From assembly GCA_945873145.1 (NCBI GenBank), contig CAMCBZ010000010.1:16190-80189 (forward strand): a stretch of 64,000 nucleotides of DNA, written 5' to 3'. The stretch's first letter is position 1. Every line of letters begins with the position of its first letter. A program made the translations under genes and the position numbers. This stretch comes from an uncultured Prevotella sp. (GTDB lineage: Bacteria; Bacteroidota; Bacteroidia; Bacteroidales; Bacteroidaceae). Shown here in pieces: positions 31,296-40,200 of the stretch. The notes under the pieces were generated by a model. The model ran no database searches, had not been told where the DNA came from, and worked only from the letters and a program-made list of their open reading frames with translations.

Positions 31296-32819
31296 ATGAA
31301 ATTGAAGAAATATTTCCTTGGTATGGCTGCCGTGCTCGCTGTTGTCGGCATGAGCTCCTGTAAGGGCGACTACGATGACTGGGCCGACCCACAGACCAAC
31401 GCACAGGAGAATGCCATCACCATTCCGGGCTTCACGGCTTCGACAACGTCTACAGAGGAGAATCCTCTTAACCTGAACAACGTGCAGCCTGTTAAGGACA
31501 GTGTCACGCTGGCTACGCTGCAGGTACCTGCTGACTATGCCTATAGTTATAAGAATGTCCGTGTCATCCTCACACCGACAGGCGCTGACGCCAAGTCTAC
31601 GACGTCCAAGACGATAGACCTCAGCAATAGCTGCAACGCTGACAGCGCTACTATCCAACAGTTCGTTTCCGACAGCTATGGTCTGAAGCCAGTGGCTCGT
31701 CCATTCTCTGCCAAGATCTTGGCTTCCGCCGTTACTGGTAATGACTATGTGTTAGTTGACGCCGGTACTTTCAATGTCTACATCACACCAAAGGCCCCTG
31801 TACTCTCTACAGTGGGTTACTATTTTGTTGGTAATGTGAAGGGCGCTGTCAAGGCTGATGGTAGCTATGGATGGAATGAGAACGATACACAGTTCAAGTA
31901 TGAGCTTGGCGGTGCTGATCCCTATTCGAACCCCGAGTTCACCATCCGTATCCCGGCACAGCAACTGACCTATGGCGACCATCTCGAGTTCAAGTTACTT
32001 GACTTGGCTCATAAGGGTAGCTGGAATGCTGGCACCGTACTCTCCGGTGATGGCCACACCACTTCGCTCACAGAGGATGTCAAGAATCCGGTTAAGACTA
32101 AACTCTTCGACAATACAAATGGCAAAGGCAGCAACATCCAGTTCGCCGGCACTACCAAGCAGTACTACATCATCCATGTCAACCTCCTTGACCAGACCGT
32201 CTATGCTACGGCCGAGGATGTCCCGCAGCTCTTTATGACAGGTAGCTACAGCGGCTACAACTGGGGCAAGAAGTGGATGGAGCTGACTCAGGTCAATGGC
32301 AACGATAACCTCTTCTGGACCATCAAGTACTTCGACAAGGACGAGCAGTTCAAGTTCGCTCCTGTAGCAGATTGGAAGGGTGACTTCGCTCCTACATGCG
32401 ATGGCGGTGACCAGGCTAGCCACTTCTCTACACCTGACAATGTGAAGTGCGACAAGGCAGGCTGGTATCTCCTCGTTGTAGACCGTGATAAGCACACCTT
32501 CAAGGCTTACACTCCTAAGGTCTACCTGATGGGTGAGACTTCTGCTGACGGTTGGGGTAACCGTACTGCCGCCGACCTCTTCTCTACACCTGCCACCAGA
32601 GACGATAGCTTTGTATCGCCTGCACTGAAGAATGACAAGCCTGTACGTATTTATGTTGAGATTCCTGAGACTGACTGGTGGAAAGCCGAGTTCGGCGTTG
32701 CCGCCAACAAGTCCATTCAGTATCGTGGCAACAGTGGCTCAGACGGTGCATCCTTCACCTCTGGTGCTGGCAAGAAGGTCTATCTGAACTTCAGCACTGA
32801 GACGGGTGACATCAAATAA
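31296..32819 (+). CDS. susF: SusF-like multi-domain starch-binding lipoprotein
   Basis: 507-residue surface lipoprotein. Start chosen at 31296 because it opens a clean lipoprotein signal (MKLKKYFLGMAAVLAVVGMSSC, lipobox MSSC) followed by KGDYDDW; the frame is open 23 codons further upstream but those lie in a hairpin. An Ig-like N domain is followed by three starch-binding beta modules, each starting with similar wording (GYYFVGNVKGAVK, QLFMTGSYSGYNWG, VYLMGETSADGWGN) near residues 175, 310 and 410. The N-terminal opening CKGDYDDWADPQ is typical of SusF-group proteins. Last gene of the operon, followed by an intrinsic terminator. Confidence 0.87.
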   Translation: MKLKKYFLGMAAVLAVVGMSSCKGDYDDWADPQTNAQENAITIPGFTASTTSTEENPLNLNNVQPVKDSVTLATLQVPADYAYSYKNVRVILTPTGADAKSTTSKTIDLSNSCNADSATIQQFVSDSYGLKPVARPFSAKILASAVTGNDYVLVDAGTFNVYITPKAPVLSTVGYYFVGNVKGAVKADGSYGWNENDTQFKYELGGADPYSNPEFTIRIPAQQLTYGDHLEFKLLDLAHKGSWNAGTVLSGDGHTTSLTEDVKNPVKTKLFDNTNGKGSNIQFAGTTKQYYIIHVNLLDQTVYATAEDVPQLFMTGSYSGYNWGKKWMELTQVNGNDNLFWTIKYFDKDEQFKFAPVADWKGDFAPTCDGGDQASHFSTPDNVKCDKAGWYLLVVDRDKHTFKAYTPKVYLMGETSADGWGNRTAADLFSTPATRDDSFVSPALKNDKPVRIYVEIPETDWWKAEFGVAANKSIQYRGNSGSDGASFTSGAGKKVYLNFSTETGDIK

Positions 32820-32877
32820 GCGTCCGGCTTCATCCTATAGCGCATATTTCCGATAATATTCCGCTATATATAATAAT

Positions 32878-32910
32878 GAGGGCAGCTCCTTTCGGGGGTT
32901 GCCCTCTTTT
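32878..32910 (+). terminator. Intrinsic terminator of the sus operon
   Basis: GAGGGCAGC pairs with GTTGCCCTC (one G-U pair) around a loop TCCTTTCGGGG and is followed by TTTT. Nearly identical in sequence to the terminator of the truncated cluster at 19358. Confidence 0.88.
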
Positions 32911-32956
32911 CGTGCTATTTCGTTATCAATTTATTAGAATAAACCTGTGATAATTG

Positions 32957-32987
32957 TTGCAAGACTCAAAGTTTATGCTTAACTTTG
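32957..32987 (+). promoter_or_regulatory. Promoter of the toxin-antitoxin pair
   Basis: TTG at 32957-32959, 20 bases, TAACTTTG at 32980-32987: a complete Bacteroidetes-type promoter, giving the pair its own transcription independent of sus. Confidence 0.6.
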
Positions 32988-33009
32988 CGAAGTGATAAAG
33001 TGTTGGATT

Positions 33010-33273
33010 ATGGATATAGCTCTGAATTCTACGGATAATTATTGGAACCTTCTTAAACATCTTAGTTCTGATGTTAAGTTGGAACTTATAGCTCGTTTGA
33101 GCAGATCGTTGCAGAACGATAAGGCTGAAAGCAAGAGCGAGAACGTCTCTGCTTCTTCTTTTTATGGCGTTTGGAAAGATTCTGACTTTCCCATGGATGC
33201 AGATAATATGGTATCTGAGATAAAGAATTCACGGTCTTTTAATAGGAGGAATATTGAAGCCTTGTATGATTAA
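33010..33273 (+). CDS. Probable antitoxin of a VapBC-type pair
   Basis: 87 residues from the ATG at 33010 (a GTG at 32992 would add six residues). The sequence (MDIALNSTDNYWNLLKHLSSDVKLELIARLSRSL) starts with a helical segment often seen in small antitoxins of PIN-domain toxins in Bacteroidetes. The C-terminal part carries charged, probably unfolded sequence (NMVSEIKNSRSFNRRNIEALYD), as expected for the toxin-wrapping tail. Its last 8 bases overlap the toxin start. Family membership is inferred mainly from position. Base composition is visibly AT-richer than the neighbours. Confidence 0.7.
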   Translation: MDIALNSTDNYWNLLKHLSSDVKLELIARLSRSLQNDKAESKSENVSASSFYGVWKDSDFPMDADNMVSEIKNSRSFNRRNIEALYD

Positions 33274-33679
33274 ATATCTCTTGGATACAAATATTTGCGT
33301 CTTTCTCCTTCGTGGTAAATATCATGTCGATGAGGTTATCAATGAACATGGGTTGTCGAACTGTGGTATATCGGAGATAACCCTTGCAGAATTGAAGTAT
33401 GGTGCTGAGCTTGGACGCCAAAAGGGTATTGGCTATCGAGAGCAAGCGTTAGATGCTTTTATTGATTCTATTCAAATAATTCCAATTATTGATAGCCTTG
33501 ATTTATATGCTGAAGAAAAGGCTCGCCTAAGGTTAGCGGGTACGCCTGCTAACGATGACTTCGACTTGTTGATTGGTTGTACTGCGGTCCATCATCATTT
33601 AGTAATGGTTACTGAAAACACAAAGGACTTTAGAAATATTCGTAATATTCGATTAGATAATTGGGTTCAGAGAAAATAG
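33266..33679 (+). CDS. PIN-domain toxin (VapC-like RNase)
   Basis: 137 residues from the ATG at 33266, which opens the canonical PIN start MIKYLLDTNICVFLLRG with the first catalytic Asp. Further conserved acidic residues are in ISEITLAELKYGAE (Glu) and AGTPANDDFDLLIGCTAV (Asp pair), together forming the metal-binding site. VapC toxins cut tRNA or rRNA when the antitoxin is lost. The ATG at 33254 would add four residues but lies less well placed. It overlaps the antitoxin by 8 bases. The pair sits between the sus operon and its alpha-amylase and is AT-rich, suggesting insertion by transfer. Confidence 0.9.
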   Translation: MIKYLLDTNICVFLLRGKYHVDEVINEHGLSNCGISEITLAELKYGAELGRQKGIGYREQALDAFIDSIQIIPIIDSLDLYAEEKARLRLAGTPANDDFDLLIGCTAVHHHLVMVTENTKDFRNIRNIRLDNWVQRK

Positions 33680-33696
33680 AATATAGTTATTATCAT

Positions 33697-33771
33697 GCAA
33701 ACGTTTACATGTTAAATCGCTTTTTGACGTAAATCAATGCAATGCAAGTTGCACAGAATATCGTAACTTTG
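33697..33771 (+). promoter_or_regulatory. alpha-amylase promoter with LacI-family operator
   Basis: ATGCAAACGTTTACAT at 33695-33710 (one mismatch from a perfect palindrome) and the -7 box TAACTTTG at 33764-33771. Centre-to-box distance 61.5 bases. Confidence 0.77.
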
Positions 33772-33833
33772 CCATGTCTATTATTATATGAAGCAAGCAT
33801 TACTATAAGATTTACGGTAAAAACAGATTTAAT

Positions 33834-35699
33834 ATGAAGAAGATTCTCTCTACTTTTGTGGCTCTTCTCTCTGCGGCCAACATGATGGCACAGGGATGGC
33901 CAGCAAACTATGGCGGTGTGATGCTGCAGAGCTTCTACTGGGGCAGCTACACTGAGTCGTCATGGAGCAGCCTCACTCAGCAGGCCGATACGCTTTCCAA
34001 GTACTTCAGCCTCATCTGGGCTCCACCTTCGGGCTATCCCAACACCACAAAGAACAACATGGGCTACTATCCCATCTATTGGTTCAACCAGAACAGCGCC
34101 TTTGGCACTGAAGCTGAACTGCGCACGATGATCAAGACCTACAAGGATAAGGGCACGGGCATCATCGCGGATGTGGTTATCAATCATAAGAACGGCCCGT
34201 CGAGCTGGTGCTCCTTCGCCAACGAAACGGTCACTGGTCAGAACACCGGCAAGACGTACTCCGTGACTTGGGACAACACCAACTATAAGCAGATATGCAG
34301 CGACGACGAGGGCAACACCAACAAGAGCTCTGAGGGCTACGGCAAAGTAAAGGGCAACAAGGATACTGGTCTCGGCGACGGTGGCTGCCGCGACCTCGAC
34401 CACACCAGCACCACCACGCAGAAGAACGTGGAGACCTACGAGGACTTCCTGCTCAACGAGATGGGCTACGCTGGCTTCCGCTACGACTTCGTCAAAGGCT
34501 ACGCTCCTTCCTATATTAATATGTATAACACAGTCGCTAAGCCCATCTACTCCGTCGGCGAGTACTGGCAAGGCTCGGTGACCGACACGAAGAGCGGCGA
34601 CCATCCCTTCGGAGGCGTGAAGGACTGGGTGGATGCTACGAGCAAGACGAGCGCTGCTTTCGACTTCCCGATGAAATACTTCATCCAGGATGCCTTTGGC
34701 AACAACAACTGGAGTAAGCTCGTCAACTATGCCAATGGAAAGACTACATTGATGGGCACCAGTGGCTACGCTCAGTATGCCGTGACCTTCATCGACAACC
34801 ACGATACAGGCGATCCACACGACAATCCTTCTCCTCTTCGTGCTAACATCGCAGCTGCCAACGCTTATATCTTGGCTATGCCGGGCACACCATGTATATG
34901 GATCAGCCACTGGACAGCTTACAAGACGATCATCAAGAAATGTATTCTTGCCCGCAAACTCGCAGGAGTCACCAATACCAGTACAGTGGAGCAATCCGTT
35001 GGCTCATCAGCCGGATACTATGCTAAGGTGAAAGGTACTAAGGGTGAGGTGCTCATCGTGATTGGTGCGCCATCGGTCAGCACCACTGGCTTCCAGTTGG
35101 CTTGCGAGGGTGAGAACTTCAAGTACTATGTCTCCAATGGCCTCGACATCAGTGGCATCAATAGTATCAAGGATGAGGTAAGCAGCTGGAAAGCACCTTC
35201 TTTCTGCAAGGTCAACGACGGTGAGATATGCGCCTTCTTCGAGGTGCCGAGCTCATGGTCAGGCTATGCAGCCATCAAATGTTGGGCTTGGGATGCCAAC
35301 GGAAACTACACTGGTGGCAGCTGGCCGGGTGCTACTTGTACGAAGGTCGGTACCACCGATGCAGGAAACGCTGTTTACAAATGGACATGGGATGGTTCAT
35401 TCACCGGCACGACAGCTTCTACCCCCTCTCACATTATTTTCTCAGGGTGGAGGTCCTCAACAACATTCACGGATACCTATAAAATTGCACAGCAGAACAA
35501 CCAAACATTCAAGAACGGCAACTATTATGGCTTAAGCACTGTTCTTGGCAATGTCATCGATGCCACTACCGGCATCAGCAAGATCATGACAACAACGAAT
35601 ACTGTTGATGCTCCAATGTATAACCTTGCCGGACAGCGTGTAGACAGCAACTATAAAGGTGTGGTGATACAGAATGGAAAGAAGGTAGTGAGAAAGTAA
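33834..35699 (+). CDS. Secreted alpha-amylase (GH13) with CBM26-like domain
   Basis: 621-residue endo-acting amylase. Signal peptide 1-19 (ending MMAQ). GH13 regions: DVVINHKNG near 113, GFRYDFVKGY near 214 (nucleophile), SVGEYW near 241 (acid/base), IDNHDTGD near 320. Residues about 463-566 (CAFFEVPSSWSGYAAIKCWAWD, GSWPGATCTKVG) match a CBM26-type starch-binding domain. The last 40 residues (MYNLAGQRVDSNYKGVVIQNGKKVVRK split over the end) form a short tail seen on many Prevotella secreted proteins; whether it is a sorting signal is unclear. It stands apart from the sus operon but shares the LacI operator geometry, so it probably starts surface starch breakdown. Confidence 0.93.
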   Translation: MKKILSTFVALLSAANMMAQGWPANYGGVMLQSFYWGSYTESSWSSLTQQADTLSKYFSLIWAPPSGYPNTTKNNMGYYPIYWFNQNSAFGTEAELRTMIKTYKDKGTGIIADVVINHKNGPSSWCSFANETVTGQNTGKTYSVTWDNTNYKQICSDDEGNTNKSSEGYGKVKGNKDTGLGDGGCRDLDHTSTTTQKNVETYEDFLLNEMGYAGFRYDFVKGYAPSYINMYNTVAKPIYSVGEYWQGSVTDTKSGDHPFGGVKDWVDATSKTSAAFDFPMKYFIQDAFGNNNWSKLVNYANGKTTLMGTSGYAQYAVTFIDNHDTGDPHDNPSPLRANIAAANAYILAMPGTPCIWISHWTAYKTIIKKCILARKLAGVTNTSTVEQSVGSSAGYYAKVKGTKGEVLIVIGAPSVSTTGFQLACEGENFKYYVSNGLDISGINSIKDEVSSWKAPSFCKVNDGEICAFFEVPSSWSGYAAIKCWAWDANGNYTGGSWPGATCTKVGTTDAGNAVYKWTWDGSFTGTTASTPSHIIFSGWRSSTTFTDTYKIAQQNNQTFKNGNYYGLSTVLGNVIDATTGISKIMTTTNTVDAPMYNLAGQRVDSNYKGVVIQNGKKVVRK

Positions 35700-35781
35700 A
35701 AACCCTTCCCTAAAGCCCTTCCCTAACCCTCCCCAAGGGGAGGGAATGGCAATACCCGCAAGGGCGTATTTCGGTTTTGAT

Positions 35782-35877
35782 GTAGGGGCGGCCCGCCGTG
35801 GCCGCCCTAACACCGCAAGACATATATTATATATTACTGTCAAGCGTGTTAGGGCGGCCACGGCGGGCCGCCCCTAC
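35782..35877. repeat. 32-bp perfect inverted repeat element
   Basis: Arms 35782-35813 and 35846-35877 are exact reverse complements (32 of 32), GC-rich (GTAGGGGCGGCC... start), separated by a 32-base AT-rich spacer. No coding capacity. Looks like a non-autonomous palindromic repeat (MITE-like) or a very strong bidirectional terminator between the amylase and chrA, which converge here. Confidence 0.9.
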
Positions 35878-35888
35878 GGCGTTACCCC

Positions 35889-35957
35889 CTACAGTGTTGG
35901 GACGGCGATACTGCTCTACAGTGTTGGGACGGGCGTAGCCCTACAGTGTTAGGACGG
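35889..35957. repeat. Degenerate tandem units beside the inverted repeat
   Basis: CTACAGTGTTGGGACGG recurs at 35889, 35916 and 35941 (periods 27 and 25). The units resemble the start of the right arm (GTGTTAGGGCGGCCACGG versus GTGTTAGGACGGGCACGG), so they look like decayed copies of the same element. Confidence 0.75.
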
Positions 35958-35974
35958 GCACGGTTGCACAAACT

Positions 35975-36550
35975 TTAGTACAGCAGTACCAGGCCGGCGA
36001 AGGCGGCATAGCCAATCATACGGATGGGATTGATGTGGAGCCAGTAGGTACCCACAAACGTAGCGACGAAGAGGGCTACGCTGATGGAAAACTGCCAGGG
36101 ATTCTCTGCCCACGAAGAGAAGTTCTCTTTGTCGATGAGCATCAGTGTGGCGGCAGCCAACAGGCCGACGACTCCCGGGCGCAAGCCTAAGAAGATGTGT
36201 TGGACCACTGGTGTCTTCATGTATTTCATGAACATCCTTGCGATGACGATCATCATGATGAATGATGGCAGTACGAGCGCAAAGGTGGCAACGGCCGAAC
36301 CGAGTGTCGACATGATCATGCCGTAGCCTGCATTGTTCACGGCTGTGTAGCCACAATAGGTAGCTGAGTTGATGCCCACCGGTCCCGGCGTCATTTGTGA
36401 GATGGCGACGATATTGGTGAATTCGGCTGTCGACAGCCAGTGATGGACGTGCACCGTCTCGTTTTGAATGAGAGAGAGCATGCCGTAGCCGCCACCAAAA
36501 CCGAAGAGTCCGATGAGGAAGAACGTATAGAAGAGTTGTAAGAAGATCAT
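35975..36550 (-). CDS. Chromate transporter subunit (ChrA half, second)
   Basis: 191-residue membrane protein of the CHR family, short (half-size) form. It opens with the family pattern LFYTFFLIGLFGFGGGYGMLSLIQNE and carries FTNIVAISQMTPGPVGINSATYCGY. Short ChrA proteins work as pairs in which the halves insert in opposite orientation to export chromate (or import a related anion). It starts 3 bases behind its partner at 36554. Confidence 0.88.
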   Translation of the reverse strand: MIFLQLFYTFFLIGLFGFGGGYGMLSLIQNETVHVHHWLSTAEFTNIVAISQMTPGPVGINSATYCGYTAVNNAGYGMIMSTLGSAVATFALVLPSFIMMIVIARMFMKYMKTPVVQHIFLGLRPGVVGLLAAATLMLIDKENFSSWAENPWQFSISVALFVATFVGTYWLHINPIRMIGYAAFAGLVLLY

Positions 36551-36553
36551 AGG

Positions 36554-37093
36554 TTATTCGTTGGTGAGATATTTGCCATAGACATACCCGCCCAGTCCCG
36601 TGGCGATGATAATCCAGATAGGGTTGACATGGAGTCCCCAGATGAGCAGTGCCGAGGCAATGGGAATCCAGCAGTTGGACAGGGTGATATGGGCACTCTT
36701 GGCCAGTGTGAATGTCGGTGCGGCAATGAGCGCCACCACGGCGGGACGTATGCCGCGGAACATCGCCTCTACCCAGTGCCACTCCATGATGTGATGGAGA
36801 AACATGGCGATGGCAAGGATGATGAGAAAGGAGGGTAGGGCAGAGCCCAGCGTGGTGCACAGCGCACCCTTCTTGCCCTTGAGCTTATAGCCGACAAAGG
36901 TGGCCAGGTTGATGGCGAACACACCGGGACAACTCTGTGCCACGGCGACGTAGTCGATAAACTCCTCCTTCTTGATCCAGTGGTACTTGTCCACGATATC
37001 AGCCTCAATGATGGGTAGCATGGCGTAGCCGCCTCCCAAGGTGAAGGCTCCGATCTTGAAGAATGTGGTAAAGAGCAGAGAATATGAACTCAT
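36554..37093 (-). CDS. Chromate transporter subunit (ChrA half, first)
   Basis: 179-residue CHR-family half protein: LLFTTFFKIGAFTLGGGYAMLPIIEAD at the start and YVAVAQSCPGVFAINLATFVGYKLKG in the middle, followed by further membrane helices. Transcribed first, with the second half 3 bases downstream. The natural role of these pairs in gut Bacteroidetes is uncertain; chromate resistance is the family annotation. Confidence 0.88.
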   Translation of the reverse strand: MSSYSLLFTTFFKIGAFTLGGGYAMLPIIEADIVDKYHWIKKEEFIDYVAVAQSCPGVFAINLATFVGYKLKGKKGALCTTLGSALPSFLIILAIAMFLHHIMEWHWVEAMFRGIRPAVVALIAAPTFTLAKSAHITLSNCWIPIASALLIWGLHVNPIWIIIATGLGGYVYGKYLTNE

Positions 37094-37118
37094 CTGATAA
37101 TGGATACTTACTTTTGTG

Positions 37119-37209
37119 TAAACGCTCCGCTTGGCGGAATAGAGAATATTACCGAATATATATTTGATATTCGTTTATATTCTTAATGCCATCGACGATG
37201 GCACGTTTA
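37119..37209 (+). repeat. Cloverleaf-like structured repeat, copy 2
   Basis: Closing stem TAAACG (37119-37124) with CGTTTA (37204-37209); hairpins TCCGC/GCGGA (37126-37138), CGAATAT/ATATTCG (37153-37173) and GCCATC/GATGGC (37188-37202). Homologous to 4115-4216. A plus-strand -7-like box TACTTTTG (37109-37116) sits just in front of it. Confidence 0.75.
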
Positions 37210-37215
37210 AAGCTA

Positions 37216-37260
37216 TAAAAGTCCCCGTCACACGTTTCTTTCGGAGCGTGTGAGGGGGAC
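37216..37260 (-). terminator. Intrinsic terminator of purL
   Basis: On the minus strand the arms CTCACACG and CGTGTGAC plus the outer GTCCCC/GGGGAC form a strong hairpin followed by TTTTAT. It lies 14 bases behind the purL stop. Confidence 0.8.
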
Positions 37261-37273
37261 GATCTGTTATTGC

Positions 37274-40200
37274 TTACTTCTTGCAGTTCTCAATCCACTT
37301 GCGTGCATTGACGAAAGCTTCGATCCACGGCGTGACATCGTCGTTGCGATGCTTAGCCGGATACCATGCGTTCTGCCAAGGGAAGATGGCACGCTCGGGG
37401 TGCGGCATCATGGCCAGATGGCGTCCGTCGGCCGAGCAGATGCCAGCCACGTTGTAGTCCGACCCGTTGGGGTTGCCGGGATACTCAGCGTAGTTGTACT
37501 TCGCCACGACGTTGTAGTGATCCTCAGGTTCGGGCAGATAGAAACGGCCCTCGCCGTGAGCCACCCAGATGCCGAGCTTGTCGCCGCTCAGACTGCCGAG
37601 CATCACGCTGTTGTTCTGTGGAATGCTCAGTCCGAGGAACTGGCTTTCGAACTTCTGGCTGACGTTGTGCGTCAGGTGCGCGCGGTGCTTATGCTCCGGG
37701 TTGATGAGGTTGAGTTCCACCATCAGCTGGCATCCGTTGCAGATACCGAGGCTCAGCGTGTCCTTGCGTGCATAGAACTTGTCAAGAGCTTCTTTAGCTT
37801 TCGGGTTGTAGAGGAAGGCACCAGCCCAACCTTTAGCCGAGCCGAGCACGTCGCTGTTGGAGAATCCACCGCAGAACACGATCATGTTCACTTCCTCGAG
37901 CGTCTCGCGGCCGCTGATGAGGTCGGTCATCATCACGTCCTTCACCTCGAAGCCTGCCAGCCACAGCGTGTAGGCCATCTCGCGCTCACCGTTTGTGCCT
38001 TTCTCACGGATGATGGCAGCCTTAGGACGTGCAGCCTGCTGAGCGTTGTCTTTCCAACGGTCGGGGTTGAGGCCGAGCGACTCGAAGGAACCCTTGAAGT
38101 CTTTGCCGAACTTCATCTCCAGCGGTTGCTTCTTATAGTTGAGATAGCGCTTGCGTGCCATGCCATTCATGCTCTGGTCGCGGTCGAGGAGATAAGAGGT
38201 ACGATACCAAACGTCGCGCAGCGCATCGATGTCGAATTCATGGCTGTAGTCGCCCTTGACCACGACGATCTTGCGCTCGTGTGGTGTAGGATAAGCGATC
38301 TTGGCATAGCCAATGCCGTTGTCTTCGAGATACTCGCGCAGCTCCTTCTTGTGCTGGTCAGAAACCTGGATGACCACGCCGGGGTTCTCGGCGAAGAGCA
38401 TCTTCACGATGTCGTCGCTCTCAGGCTCCACGTCGTGGAGGTTGACATGCAAGCCACCCTCTGTGTTGGCGAAGGTCATCTCCAGCAGCGTGGTGATGAG
38501 ACCACCGGCACTCACGTCGTGACCGGCCATGATCCATCCCTTGGCGATGAGCTCCTGCACGGCATTGAAGCAGTCGGCGAAATATTCGCTGTTCTTCACT
38601 GTCGGCACGTCGCTGCCGATGCGGCCGAGGCTCTGCGCGAAGGCCGAGCCGCCGAGTCGCTGCTCGTCGAAGCTGAAGTCTATATAATATAAGGAGGAGT
38701 TCTTGTCGTTGACAACCACGGGGCTGACGACCTTCTTCACGTCGCTGACCTCTGCACCACTGGTGACGATGACAGTTCCCGGTGCGATGATCTTTCGTCC
38801 GTCGGGATATTGCTGGCTCAGCGAGAGAGAGTCCTTGCCCGTCGGCACGTTGAGCCCGAGCTCACAGCAGAAGTCGCTCAGAGCCTGCACACCGGCATAG
38901 AGGCGGGCGTCCTCACCTTTCTGGCTACGGCACGGCCACATCCAGTTGGCGCTGAGGTTGATGTTCTGTACAGGATAAGGATGGTCGTGGTCAGTGGCGA
39001 TTGGTGCCCAGATGATATTGGTCAAGCTCTCTGCCACGCTGAGCACACTGCCTGCGGCAGCGTCGGCCATGCCGGCCTGAGGAGCATGACCCAGTGCTGT
39101 GGCGATGCCCTGCTTGCCACGGTAGTCGAGAGCCACCACGCCACAGTCAGACAGTGGCAACTGTATCTGGCCCTGCGTCTGCTGGCGGGCCACCTTACCG
39201 GTCACAGAGCGGTCGACCTTGTTGGTCAGCCAGTCTTTGCAGGCTACGGCTTCGAGCTGCAGCACGCGGTTGAGGTATTCGTCGATATGGTCGGCCGAGT
39301 AGGTGACGTCCTCATAGTGGTGCTTGACAGTTTCGTCGACCATCACCGTCTTGGGCGAGTGACCGAACATCTGTGCCACGTCGAGGTCGAAAGGCTTCAC
39401 GCCGTCGCCCTGCACAAAGCTGAAGTGAGCGTCGCCTGTGGTCTTGCCGACGACATACAGCGGGGCACGCTCGCGCTCGGCGATCTTCTCGACGTGCTCG
39501 AGATGCTTCTCGTCGATGAGCAGTCCCATGCGCTCCTGACTCTCGTTGGCGATGATCTCCTTGGCAGAGAGTGTCTTGTCGCCGATAGGTAGCTTGGTCA
39601 TGTCGATCTCGCCACCGCAGTCCTCGACGAGCTCAGAGAGGCAGTTGAGGTGTCCGGCGGAGCCGTGGTCATGGATGGAGACCACCGGGTTGACGTCTTC
39701 CTCGACGAGGGCACGCACGAGGTTATAGGCACGCTTCTGCATCTCCGGGTTGGCGCGTTGTACGGCGTTGAGCTCAATGCCGTTGCTGTAGCGGCCGGTA
39801 TCTACTGACGAAACGCTACCGCCACCGAGTCCGATGCGATAGTTGTCACCGCCGACGACGACGATGTCGTTGCCGGTCTGTGGCTCCTTCTTCAGGCAGT
39901 CGCGTTTCTTGCCGTAGCCCACGCCGCCAGCGAGCATGATCACCTTGTCGTAGCCATAGACCTCACCGGCCTGCTCGCCCTCGACAGGCTTGCCGTCAGC
40001 AGTCGTGGCGGTGTCGCCCGTGGTGCTCTGATACTCAAAGGTCAGCAGTGAGCCGGTGATCAGCGGCTGACCGAACTTATTGCCGAAGTCCGAGGCACCG
40101 TTGGAAGCCTTGATGAGGATCTGCTCCGGTGTCTGATAGAGCCATGGACGTGGTGCGATCTTGTCCTCCCAGTCGCGTCCGGCTGTGTCGTTGTCGGTCT

